Notes under the pieces: model-generated
What the model was told of the DNA's origin: nothing
What the model saw: the letters and a program-made list of their open reading frames with translations, nothing else
Database searches by the model: none
Position numbers and translations under genes: made by a program
In this document: piece after piece, positions 1-11,200 of the stretch
Layout of the letters: each line of letters starts with the position of its first letter
Numbering within the stretch: the stretch's first letter is position 1
Origin: Cladopsammia gracilis
Taxonomy: Eukaryota > Cnidaria > Anthozoa > Scleractinia > Dendrophylliidae
Assembly (NCBI GenBank): GCA_022457155.1
Contig: JAJGOT010000030.1
Coordinates: 2,216,001-2,280,000, forward strand
DNA length: 64,000 nt
Reading direction: 5' to 3'

Positions 1-141
1 GAAACGTTGAGATTTAAGGGCTTTGGAAAGTATCTTACGTTCGTCTCTAATTTAATAGCCATTGATTGCACTAAAATAAAACGGCAACGTATATTTTAAC
101 AAAAATACTGGAATGTCTGGAATCTCTTCAAATTTATCCAT

Positions 142-259
142 GGGTCAATTTTATAAATTTTTTACAAGTGTAATTTACAAGTGTAGCTATTGTTTTCAAG
201 CTCTGAAACAATGGCTACACTTGTAAATTACAACTGTAAAAGTTTTATTAAATTGACCC
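142..259. repeat. Fold-back (hairpin) repeat
   Basis: Two arms of about 54 bp (142-195 and 206-259) are near-perfect reverse complements around a 10-bp loop. The outer ends read gggtcaatttt on the left and aaattgaccc on the right. The form is that of a small non-autonomous fold-back element. On the minus strand the right arm carries an AATAAA (about 245-250), which could serve as the poly(A) signal for the exon called at 351-472. Confidence 0.75.
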
Positions 260-350
260 GAGGAAAATTTTGTAAATATATCTTAAGTTTCTCAGTGAAA
301 TGTGGTCCGGAAACGAAAGCACAAGATCAAAGTTCATCTTGAAATTATTT

Positions 351-472
351 TTAAGCCTTCGTATCTTCGAAATTTTTGTCCCATGATGCTTCATTGGGAT
401 CGAAAGGGTTTGTTCCGTCAGGCTTGGTTACATTTGCATCAATTTCGTTCTCAACTGTGTGCCCTTGTGTGA
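351..472 (-). CDS. Possible 3'-terminal coding exon of an unrecognised minus-strand gene
   Basis: On the minus strand a T-rich tract and the acceptor gaaaatag precede an open phase-1 segment of 39 codons and a TAA stop. The peptide is polar and acidic, contains TKPDGTNPFDPNEASW and ends DKNFEDTKA. An AATAAA lies about 100 nt after the stop on the same strand. I do not recognise the family. Upstream exons would lie at higher coordinates, so the opsin would be nested in, or lie beside, an intron of this gene; I could not identify those exons. Non-repetitive composition and a clean acceptor support it, but a chance open segment is not excluded. Confidence 0.35.
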
Positions 473-748
473 CTATTTTCAAAAAAGGAAAAAAAAAACT
501 TATCAAGACAGAGTATACCGCTTAAGTTAAAAAATAATTGAAGCAAATCACCAAATTTTATATCAACATATAATTGAGGATGGTTCAACGTTTAGTTTTT
601 CACATCTTTAGGATTTTATTGTAAATGTTGATAAATCCACATTTTTGGTATTTGTATAATTTCGATGGTCGACATTTTAGGTTTGTTTTGTTTGCTTTGA
701 ATTGGTGAGATGTAAAGTTAGTGTTTTCCCGGAAAATAAATCTCTTTA
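473..748. other. No gene seen
   Basis: AT-rich sequence between the putative minus-strand exon and the opsin-flanking repeat. I see no coding segment or repeat structure in it. Confidence 0.4.
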
Positions 749-1735
749 AAATGGCGACTTTACGTCTCATAGTCACTTTTCAAGGTCGTTAAGGTAAATA
801 TGCGTTATGGCGCTGCTGGGGATCTGTGATGTCATCCAGCGGAACTTAAATAATGCGTTTGCGCAATCCTAATCTTGTGCTGGGTGTCCTATGTAGTAGC
901 TGGATTGAATTTCTCTGTTTCAACGCCACTTAAGCCCCCCCCCCCCCCCCCCCCCCCCGAAGATTCTTTTGTTCTTTTTATGGGCAAACCTGGCGGGACC
1001 TGGAATTTGGCATCTCCCCAAACGTTTTCACATACCCTCTTTTGTGCGAACGCATTTTCCTAATGGTTTATTACAACTAGTAATAGCCCTACTTAACACG
1101 AGAAAAAAAAAAAAAAACAACGAAAAATTCAGACAGTTCTAGCAAATAACGCCATCATAAAAACAATCTATGACACGGGGTTTGCGGAATAATGCAATGC
1201 CAAGTTTCAGCTAGTCTGGGAATCCAATCGAAAAACCATTTTTTTAATGCTGACTGTGTATAAAATTAACAACGCTAACATCAATAACCAACGACTGTGC
1301 ATGTTAAGTATTCTGCGAGCCAGGTGTTTTTGCACTACCAGAACAATTATAATGGATCTAGAGGAAAGTTATGCATAATTGAATAATGCATTCGTAAATC
1401 GCACACATATCTTCAGGCTTACTTTCTCACAAACACTCCCAAACCAATTCATTTTATGTACCCTCAAGTTTTTTTATTTGCGTGGACATCAATAACAATG
1501 CTCCAAGTCATCCGGGGATTTTCTTGTGTTGTGTTTGTGTTTGTGTTTGAATCTTTGTGGTATGCAAGTGGTTTAAAAGCTTGAGTTAAGTATTGTTTTA
1601 CTATTGTAAAGGTTGCATTCTAAATATTAAAAACAAGAACAAACATAGTATAGGTTGCCAGCTGAATGTACCGTCCAGGCTAAACATATCATGTTAATAT
1701 ATAGTTTTTGAAGATAATATCTAGAAAGGTGCGAC
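749..1735 (+). repeat. Direct repeat copy A, upstream of the opsin
   Basis: A segment of about 987 bp that recurs in the same orientation at 3002-4180. It starts at atggcgactttacgtctcat and ends near ctagaaaggtgcgac. It holds a run of 24 C (935-958). Copy A ends about 210 bp before the opsin start, so it is the opsin's 5' flank and probably includes its promoter. Divergence is moderate, with several small indels, so the duplication is not very recent. Confidence 0.85.
935..958 (+). repeat. Homopolymer C tract
   Basis: 24 consecutive C residues. The matching position in the downstream copy (about 3447-3461) has only short C runs, so the tract expanded in copy A or collapsed in copy B. Confidence 0.9.
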
Positions 1736-1936
1736 TGATTTACATCACAAGCTCGAGCGACGTCATATAACTGAACACCTTGAATTTCGTAAATTATATT
1801 ACTACACGTTACTGAGATGCAAGGAAGCCGTCGATATTAAATAACTAAAAAAATGGTGTATTAAGCAGCAACTTGAAGCGACAGACTGGTTAACAGTGCC
1901 ACTGATGTCAAACGAGTGTATCTGAGTATCAATTCA

Positions 1937-1963
1937 ATGGGCCATGGACCAAGGTGTTTATAA
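1937..1963 (+). promoter_or_regulatory. Overlapping upstream ORF at the opsin start
   Basis: An ATG seven bases before the opsin ATG, in another frame, opens an 8-codon ORF that ends at TAA inside the opsin coding sequence. If the mRNA carries it, initiation there would compete with the opsin start. Its context (ttcaATGG) is weaker at -3 than that of the opsin start except for an A at -1. Confidence 0.35.
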
Positions 1964-2906
1964 CACCATCGCTGCTTTTTACGGATTGCTGACAGCAGCG
2001 GCTGTCGTTCTCAACGTGGTAGTCATTCTTACCTTTTACAAGGTACGCGCGCTTCTCATACCAGCCAGTATACCAATTCTCAGCTTAGCCATTGCTGATG
2101 TGCTGTTGGCTGTGACTGCGATGCCCTTTGGAATTGCCGCCAATGCGTGTCAGCGATGGATATTCGGTTCAGCTGGTTGTAATTGGTACGCATTTTCTCA
2201 CACAGTTGTTGGGTTGTCCTCCATTTTACACCATGCTGTTATTGCGTTTGAACGTTGCATGACGATTTATCAACCTTTAAAGAGGCATTTTCACAAGCGC
2301 AGTATGGCAAGGATAATCTTATTCGCCTGGGGATTTGTAACGGTGTGGTGTTTTCTCCCGATCCTGGGTTGGTCGTCCTACGTTCCTGAAGGCAGTGGAG
2401 CAGTTTGTTCGATCAAATGGAATTCCGCCGTCACTTCTGATTCCATATTTGTGATCTGCACCTTCGTTATTTTCTTTTTCGTTCCATTTTGTTTCATATT
2501 TGCATGCTACATAGCAATCGCTCTTAATCTGAGAAAAATGAGCAAAATGGCAAGGAAAACATGGGGCAAAAACTCTCAGATTACAAGAGACAGGGTATCA
2601 GTGCAAGAAAAAGCTATAAAACACGGCGCGATCATGGTAGCTGCAGTTCTAATCACATGGTTACCGTACACGATAGTTTCTCCCCATGCTATATTTAGCG
2701 AGCCAGAGAACTTGTCTCCATTAATTTATTCCATTGCGGCAATGTTTGCTAAAACATCGACTTTGATGAATCCAATCATCTGCTTTTTCTGGTACAGGAG
2801 ATTCAGGCAGGGGACAAAGAAACTGTGGACTTGGTCCAGGCGTAGTCTACTGCATCAACGCCATGGATGCTCCCACACCTCGATAGCCTGGAACACTGGT
2901 CAATGA
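1944..2906 (+). CDS. Opsin, class A GPCR, single exon (anthozoan/cnidarian opsin)
   Basis: A complete 320-residue seven-transmembrane receptor in one exon. It has N24 in TM1, the TM2 aspartate D52, Cys79 and Cys155 placed for the TM3-ECL2 disulfide, E103-R104-C105 in place of D/ERY, and W239-L240-P241 in TM6. The opsin signature is explicit: FAKTSTLMNP in TM7 puts the retinal-binding lysine at K270, and ECL2 reads GWSSYVPEG, with E149 in the place of bovine Glu181. The site of bovine Glu113 is Tyr82, so E149 is the likely counterion. NPxxY is changed to NPIIC. The start at 1944 has a good context (gccATGG). The C-tail is short (about 30 residues after TM7/helix 8) with no obvious palmitoylated Cys pair or rich phosphorylation cluster. 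The cytoplasmic loop after TM5 is basic. It should form a light-activated, G-protein-coupled pigment; which G protein cannot be read from sequence. Lack of introns suggests an origin by retroposition or an intronless opsin clade. Confidence 0.92.
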   Translation: MDQGVYNTIAAFYGLLTAAAVVLNVVVILTFYKVRALLIPASIPILSLAIADVLLAVTAMPFGIAANACQRWIFGSAGCNWYAFSHTVVGLSSILHHAVIAFERCMTIYQPLKRHFHKRSMARIILFAWGFVTVWCFLPILGWSSYVPEGSGAVCSIKWNSAVTSDSIFVICTFVIFFFVPFCFIFACYIAIALNLRKMSKMARKTWGKNSQITRDRVSVQEKAIKHGAIMVAAVLITWLPYTIVSPHAIFSEPENLSPLIYSIAAMFAKTSTLMNPIICFFWYRRFRQGTKKLWTWSRRSLLHQRHGCSHTSIAWNTGQ

Positions 2907-3001
2907 TCGGTTGTGTTCATGCCAGAGGAATTCGTGGAGTAAATCTTACCAAAGTAGTACTAATTTTAAGTTTAAGCGCAAATTTATGAAATTGATTCTT
3001 G

Positions 3002-4180
3002 AAATGGCGACTTTACGTCTCATAGTCACTTTTTAAGGACATTAAGGAACATATTAGCGACCTTTAGATTGGACTACGAGTACGAGATTGAGTACGAGTA
3101 CGAGTTTTCAAACCAAACTCGTGTGCCTCATATAATTTCTTATCACACCAATCTTATCCCTAGCGTTCATTTATGTGTTATTCAACAACAGGAAAGAGTT
3201 ACAGTTCGGGGGATACAATTATCTCGAAATTCCAAAGTCGTACTCGTACTCGATTTCGTACTCGTAGTCAAATCTAAAGGTCGCTATTATGTGTTATGGC
3301 GCTGCTGGGGATCTGTGATGTCATCCAGCGGAACTTAAACTGAGTGAATTGCGTTCGCGCAATCCTAATCTTGTGGTGGGTGACTTATGTAGTAGCCGGA
3401 TTGAATTCGGCTTTCCTTTGTTTCTCTGTTTCGACGCCACTTTAGCACCCCCCTTCCCCCAAGATTCTTTTGTTCTTTTCAAAAAGGCTGGGCGTGAACT
3501 GGTATCTACTTTGGCATCTCTCCGAACGTTTTCACATGCCTTCTTTTGTGCGAGCACATTTTCATAATGGTTTAATACAATTAGTAATAGCCCTACTTAA
3601 CACGAGAAAACAAAGAAAAACGAAGAATTTCAACAGTTGTAGCAAATAACGCCATCATGAAAAAAGCCGGCTATGACTCGGGGTTTGCGGAATAATGCAT
3701 TCAACAACTTTCAGCTAGTCTGGAAATCCATCGAAAAACCATTGTGCATGTTTGGTATTCAGCGAGCCAGGTGTTTTTGCACTACCTGAAAAATTATAAT
3801 GGATCTAGAGGAAAGTTATGCATAATTGAATACTGCATTCTTGAATCGCACACATATCTCCAGGCTAACTTCTTCGCAAACTCTCTTAAAACCGTTTCAT
3901 ATTTATGTACCCTCAATTTTTTTTTATTTGAGGGACATCAATAACAATGCTCCAAGGCATCCGGGGGATTTTCTTGTGTTGTGTTTGAGTTTGAATCTTT
4001 GTGGTATGCAAGTGGTTAAAAAGATCGAGTTAAGTATTGTTTAAGTTTGTATTCTAATGCCTCTTCGGGTAAATATTGAAAACAGTTAGTGAGTACAGGT
4101 TGCTAACTGAATGTACCGTCCAGGCTAAACATATCATGTTAATATACATTTTTTGAAGAGAATATCTAGAAAGGTGCGAC
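3002..4180 (+). repeat. Direct repeat copy B, downstream of the opsin
   Basis: Second copy of the opsin upstream region, interrupted by the MITE at 3057-3284. Beyond 4180 the similarity stops and no opsin coding sequence follows, so this is an orphan copy of a promoter-side segment. Confidence 0.85.
3057..3284. mobile_element. MITE with about 49-bp terminal inverted repeats, 228 bp
   Basis: The termini begin gcgacctttagat and are inverted copies over about 49 bp (about 45 matches), rich in repeated tacgag. TATTA flanks the element on both sides (3052-3056 and 3285-3289). Copy A of the surrounding direct repeat lacks it, which gives an empty site and shows insertion after the duplication. An acidic Tyr/Glu-rich reading frame across it (from 3069) is only a translation of the terminal repeat. 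Confidence 0.85.
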
Positions 4181-4292
4181 CGAATTTAGCTCGTAAAGTG
4201 TATAATGAAAAGAAAACAATCAGTAAATAACATTAAACAGTACATAATATTTTGATGTTAACCATTCCTAATATATATTTTTCCAATATACG

Positions 4293-4498
4293 TAATGGTC
4301 AAAAATGGTTTTTAAGTATTACACATTTTTTTAATTAGTAAATGACAAACAAAGCAATATTTGTCTGAAAAAAAAAATTCGTGCAGAGGGTTTCACCTGC
4401 AAAAAAAAATCCTGCACAAGCAATGGGTGAAAAAAAAAAATTCGTGCAAGCTGAAAATCCCCCATCCCCCCCATCACTTTTCTAATGGTCCGTCCCTA
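4293..4498 (+). mobile_element. 5'-truncated copy of the right end of the Penelope-bearing element
   Basis: About 205 bp match 61139-61337, the right end of the element at 58952-61337, including repeated aaaattcgtgcaag blocks and the terminal tctaatggtccgtccct. The left part is missing. cctaatatatat flanks both sides (4267-4278 and 4495-4506), a possible but AT-rich target duplication. Confidence 0.75.
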
Positions 4499-4506
4499 AT
4501 ATATAT

Positions 4507-5220
4507 AGATAGGCTGAGCCTAACAGCGTAGTTCTTTGGACGTGAAAGGTCGCGTCGGAAGCACAAGAACTGAAGATTGACGACCGGGTTTAGCAATTCT
4601 CAAAAACAGTATTACGCGACCGTCTGCACAGTACATTCAGACTGTACAAAAGTTCACAAAACAACTTTTTCTCGGATAAAAATCACCTGTTGCGTATCAA
4701 AAATTGCCCGAGAAACTGATTTGGAAATCAAAATTGCAAAAAATACACAAACATATTTGCATAAGGCGACGCGAGCCGAAGATAGAACTATAAAATCCAA
4801 GTCTTGTTTTGTTTACATAAAATCGCTTTTCAATCTGAGTAATTGAATGAACAAACACATAAATGGTCAACACGATCAGTGATGTAACGATGAAGAATGC
4901 TACATTGTATAAACCTCGTAAGGTGTCCAAAGTCAGTTTGAACAATGCAAACGGCCGCCATTTGATCTTGGAGCCGGCCAGTTAAGCTCGGCAACTGATG
5001 GGAGAATTATTTTGCTGTTAAATTGAAAAATTATGTAATTCTGTTCGAATGAGTTGACGATTTCATTCTCGTCCCCCGGTCCCCAGAACCGCTTGGTCCG
5101 AAGGCTCGAGAGGGCTCTGGGTCCGAAAATGAGAAACTTGTTCCCAGGTCCCCCTTAACGAAGATCGGAGTGAGCGTTTGAGATTGTTTCAGCTGTGTTA
5201 ACGTTTTTGCAGAGGAGATT
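4507..5220. other. 5' flank of the SDR gene
   Basis: No confident coding sequence. A minus-strand segment (4697-4945) is open and hydrophobic but has no ATG start in frame. The last 200 bp probably hold the SDR promoter and 5' UTR; no TATA box is clear. Confidence 0.35.
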
Positions 5221-8200
5221 ATGAAAATATCTGATTGTGTAGCGTTAGTAACTGGTGGGGCTTCAGGCATAGGACGTGGAATTTGTGAAGTTTTGCTGCA
5301 ACGCAATGCCAAGGTAAAGTTATGTACAAAAAGCTGTTAAATAACAAGCTATATAATGTTCAGTTCACTGCAAGCTATTTAAGTTCTAATTCTTAAGTTT
5401 TATAAGCTTATATATATAAAAATAATTTAAGTGCAGTTTTGTTTATACTAACAGTATATCAGCTCTACAAAATTTAGGGACATTTGGTGACTCTCGATAT
5501 TACTTAAGCTTAAGATTAACTACTCTCTACTCTATTGAATTGTTTCTTTCAAGCCGTCCAAACGTACACGACAGGGACAACCAAAATGGGTGTAGACAAA
5601 ACGTGGACCCCCCCTTTTTGGACCCCCTATCTGGACCCCCTATCTGGACCCCTTTCTGGATCCCTTAATTTTTCGGTAAAAACTAAATAAAATAAAATAA
5701 CAATTAAAGTAAATAATTAAGCTTAAACAGGACACACGACTCACCTGAAATTCTTCGATCGGTGAGTTTGATTTTCTGGCTAAATTCCACAGGTTATTCC
5801 CAGTTGAAGCTGAAACTCCTTCTTTGCAATTACCACTTAGTTAATTTTGTGATTATATTTACGCGAAAATTTGCAAAAACGTCAAGAATCTGCATGTACA
5901 AGTTTACCGATCCATTTTCTTCCAAGCTGCCATATTGGTTTTGCTGCTGACCTGGCCATGCCCACGCTTCAACGCCTCGCATATTTTTGGGATTGCCAGG
6001 GGGGTGGGGAGGGAGGGGGTCTGTGTGTCTGGCAAACGTCTAGATAAACTGACAACATTGCCCACAGTAAATATTTACAGCATGTTTCCATCCCCGAATA
6101 ACTACTCTATCATTCTTCAAAATTGCTAAAGTATGTAAAATTCACAACTGGAATCACCCAGTGTGCAATTTAGCCAGAAAATCAAACTCGCCGATTGAGG
6201 AATTTCAGGTGAGTTGCGTCCCCTTGTTTAATTATTAATACTTTAATGTAAATTTAATTTAATTTAATTCATTTTTTTACCGAAAAATTAAGGGTCCAGA
6301 AAGGGGGTCCATGTTTTGTCTACACCCCACCAAAATTGACCACAGATTAAAGTGGAGTTAAAAAGTGTCAGCTGCAATAAGCTTTTAATAAATATTATTA
6401 TTTTAAATAAACTGGAGACATTCATTTGTTATACGAACTTGGCCAACCAGGCCCATCCCCCACACCCCTTCCCTAAGATTTAACGCGTTAAATTGAGAAC
6501 CTGCAAAGTCGAAATCGTTATTCTACATGAAATGATGCATTGATTCTGATCCAGTGTCCTACTTCTCATAACCTTCATGCACCCAGTCCCTGGGAATTGG
6601 CTGTATCTACTGGCTAACTGATTTTCTTAGTTAATGGTATACGTAATATCCCTCTTGGGAACACTCTTTCCGTGGACCTGAAGTTGGTGATATATTTTTC
6701 ATCATCGACATGATTCATTAGCATCGTCCATGCTCACCAGAAATTTGCTTAATGCTTAAAAAAGATATGTGCAGATTACATGGAAATTCTACAAAAATTC
6801 TGGACTCTGTTGAATAGCAAATTGAAGTCCATGTACGGGTGGAATGAAATAAGCTTTTGAGTTTTGGCTATCTCAAAATATGTGATGCTTTTTTTGAGCT
6901 GTAATAATCACTGTGAGACAATTTAGGCAACAAGAATATATTGTAATTAATTAAAATAAAAAGAAAAGACTCGAACTTGACTCAGGCTCCAACTTGTCTC
7001 GTGAAATGAGCACACTGTCCTGACTAGGCTAGCTGGCCTCCATCTGACTGTTCAGGGTGTTAATGTGATTCATGTTCATAATATCTTGAAAAACTAGACA
7101 AATTATGTTGAGTGAATTGTTCAAAGACTGTATCAGTTGTCTACACTCCTAATCAATAAGTTAATCCAGGTCTAAAATTTTCAATGACTTGTTTATTTCC
7201 CAGCATTCAGATTTCTAGAATTATTGAAGTCTTGCAATTTCATCTTGCTATTTATTTTTCATTTAAATTACAGGTTGCTGTTGTCGACATAAATGAAGAA
7301 AGAGGCAAGGAGGTACAGAAGATATTTGATGAGACATATGGCACAGGATGTGCGAAGTTCATCAGATGCAATGTTTCTATTGAAACTGAACTGAAAGGTT
7401 GCATATATATAACAGTGTTGTTAAGCTTAGTTTATTATTTCCCTGCCCAATAACATTCTCATTGCTAATGGGTTAAACCCAACCTATTAAGTTGACAGAT
7501 GGTTGCATCAGCTCCTGAGACTATAAGGATGAGAATCCCAGCCGAACCACCAATCTGTGAATATCTTAAAAAAATTTTTATGATTGTGCTGACTTCATTT
7601 GTGCATAACACCCTCATCCCTGTCTCAGTTCAGCTAGGTGCATGCTGTAAAATGCCAGTTGTAACCCTCCTCCCTTCCCTCTGACTTATAAGCCCCCCAC
7701 CAGTTACATTGTAGGCCAGCATCAGTTTAGTAACAGTTACAGTATGCTAGCTGTAACAACGTATCCCTTCCTCTATTTAAAGCACATGACAGTTTGTTAA
7801 CAGCTGTTCTTTACAAAAATTTACACCACATAAACTGAAACAATGCTTATTCATCACAATATTTTTTGTTTGCTGGCCAAAAACCCTTACAAAGCATCAA
7901 TCATTTTACAGTACTGTATGAATGCAGTCACTGTGGTGAATCTAGGGGAGGGTGTGGTACTGTATCTTAGAATTATTGTGTTTACTGCACCTGTGCACTG
8001 CTATTGATCGATGGTGCCACAGAAATCTTGTTTACCTAAAGTTTGTTAACTGCAATGGAAGTTTGTCAACCAGAAGTTTGTTAACAGGAAGTTAAAAATA
8101 GGACTGCCAACACCAAAATGACAGCAGCTACATAACAATGATGCAATCCACTCTTCAACCCCAATTTAAACTATTAAGCCTTACTTCAAAACTGATGCAC

Positions 8201-11200
8201 TATATTTTAAAACTATCATTTTAAGCAATATAGGTATGTATCTTTTTTGTTATCAGAGGCCTTCTTAACAGTTATTTCTTTGTGGGGTAAGCTTGACATA
8301 GTTTGCAATAATGCTGCCGTTCTTGATGAAGATGACTGGAATAAAACTCTTAATATCAACTTGGTAAGCTGTTTTGTCATGTCAAATGGGCACCACACTT
8401 CTCATGAAATTAAGGGGAAGGGTGGGGATAATTGGGAAGCGTGCGGAGAGAGCACACTGAATGCAATGGGAGTAGAAAAACTAAGAAAAATCCTGCAGTG
8501 ACACCACTGTTTTTGCAGTTCTGTTCCAGCCTTAATTAAAACTAAAAAAATTAATGTAAATGCGAGATGTCTGTAAAATGTCTGAATTTCAAAAATTTAA
8601 TAGAATCATGCCAAACACAGTTATGCATAACACTGTATTCATTAAAAAAGGAAAGAAAAGGACTTTAAATAACTGAAAATTTGAAGTAGGCAGAAAAATA
8701 TCTGTATGAAAAGGTAAGACTCAAGTGGTAGATGTTTGTTTTTTTTTTTACTGTGGTTCCGGTGGCTTAGTATCAGTTTGTGAAAACAAACAATCTTGAA
8801 TTTTTTGAAGACTTATAAGTGGGATACTGTTCCAGCTATCCCAGACCAAAATGATCAATATTGATCAGTACTTTATAATTATACTGGAACAAATTTAATG
8901 GCAAACTAAAAAAAACTATTAGACTGTATGTCATTGATGGAAAAAGACAGAGCACTTAGCTAGCATAGTGCTGTAAAACAAATTTAATTTGACACTAAAA
9001 CTTGTCTTGAATTACCCAATTTTACAATGTACTGTACATATTAATTAAATGAAAACTGTATATCAATTATATTGCCCCTGGCCTGGCTCTTAATATAAAG
9101 AGAAACAGTAATATTTAAGTAATGCTCCACATAAGAACTGTGGTACTGTAAACTTCATTGTTCTCCGGCATTGGCTCTTTCCGACATAGAATATCTTTGG
9201 TTTCAAGAATAGAGGAGGGGCTGATAGTTCATAATTATATTTCATTATAAAAATAAAGAAAATCCATTTGCGTTAAATAAATTTTAGGAAATGTTCGTGC
9301 TTAACCAATCAGAATAGCGTAAGACAATAGCTAATAATTTTGCTTCTTTGATGAAGTTCCCCAAATACAATATCTTTTAAAACTTGCATGTTCTGCGATT
9401 GGGTCTCAAATTACTTGAAACCTTAAAAAAAATAGACAAAATGCACCTTGAACCCTAACGTTTTAGCAGTTTTAAAGTCTAGGCCAATGAGATCACTAGT
9501 TGTAACAATGAGAAAAGTTGACATTCCATCGTGCATGGCCGTTGGCGCTATCCTTCTTATGCGGATCATTACTTAATACCCTTAAAACTAACTTTAGGGT
9601 GGTGTTATTCACGGAACTCTCCTGGGTCTGGAACACATGAAAAATGGATCAGTTATAGTCAACACATCATCAACTGCAGGTACAGCAGCAACCATAACCT
9701 TCAATCGCCAAAAAATAGGAGTCAACATGTTACTTAAATAGGAGAAGTGTCACAGGTATTTAGTGTCATTTCAAAAACCAAAAAATTGTTTTTGTATTAA
9801 TAGAAACCAAAATATATGGTTCAGTTTTGTGATAAATTACCACCCTAGTGTACCAAAACTGTTGATGAGTGTCTCTTGTTTTAGATGAACTGGGCCTGAA
9901 TGATTTGCAATCATGAGAAAAGTTAGGGCACTTACCATTTTTGTCAGAACTGGCCGGCCAGACCGGTCCATTTGTAACTAGAATGCGTCTTCTTGAATAC
10001 TTGTTCCTACAAGACCATCAAAAGGGTGCATACTATTTCCAAATTTACCAGTCTGACCGACCAGTTCTGGCAAATAATGGAATAATATTTACGAATTGGC
10101 CGGCCAGTTATGACAAATGGTAAGTGCCCTTAGTCTACCTTTTTTCAAGTTCCCACATTTTCGTTTTCAAAATGGGCTACATTACAGGCCATGATTTGTT
10201 TCTCTTTCAAGAATTGGTTGATTTCTCTTTCTTGGTGTTTTAGTATTATTTTATTAAAAAATACATGGAGCATATATATTTTTGTATTTACATGTAGCAT
10301 GGTTTTGACTGGAAAATGTTGATTATGAGGAAAATAAATTCAGTCAACTCTCTCTAAGCGGACACCCCTGTAATTCGGACACCTCTCTTGATGGCTGGCA
10401 TCACCAGTAGATGGCTCATCCAGGCTACATTTCATTTGTTTGTCTGTACGTAAACTCTCATCAGATGAACACCTTTAAGGCAGACAACTAGAGCTGGTGC
10501 TGAGGATCGATGTCCGGTTTAGGGTCAGAGTTTACTGTGGTTTTACTAGAAGTTTAAATCACTTCTGTGTTGATCTCCCTGTGATTCTGTTGTGACAGGC
10601 CTCTCAGCATGGAAACTTGCTCCTGTGTACTGTGCCACAAAGCATGGGATTGTTGCCTTCACAAGAAGTATTTCAAATGTAAGTGTTGTATGATCACCAG
10701 TTGGTACATAAGAATATTTTACAAACTGGCAATTGAAAACTTAATTTAAAATTAATGTAACTAATTCTCAAAGTGCCGTGTCAGGGTATCACTGATGCTT
10801 GCATAGGTTCCAGTAGCAATAATAAGGAAAGGGTGCTGGTTATAAACTTGCTAGATTTCATGGACATTGCCGCTAAAATACTTTTCTCTAATATTTATTA
10901 AGGCAGCAATGAGAGATAAAGGAGTCCGTGTGAATTGTATTTGTCCTGGTAGAACAGACACAGAAATGGACTTTCCTAGACACAGATTAAGAAAGGAAGA
11001 AATTGAAGCACAAGATAGCCTCCCTAAACAGCCGTAAGTATTTAAAAACAAAGACAGTAATCAAAGACTCAAATGGAAACGAATGTCTTGTGATGAAAAC
11101 AAATGTTTTTCTTTTTCTTTCTAGCGATGAGAACAAAATTATTGTCTTTCTAAAACGACTGGTCTTGTTAGGGTGCTGTTACACAATACATTTTTTAATG

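Noticed and set aside
3069..3338. 89-residue frame starting with Tyr/Glu repeats
   Set aside because: It is a translation of the MITE terminal repeat and runs into the direct repeat copy.
4697..4945. Hydrophobic minus-strand frame (possible membrane segment)
   Set aside because: No in-frame ATG, no clear splice sites and AT-driven hydrophobicity; the ATG GCG GCC nearby is in another frame.
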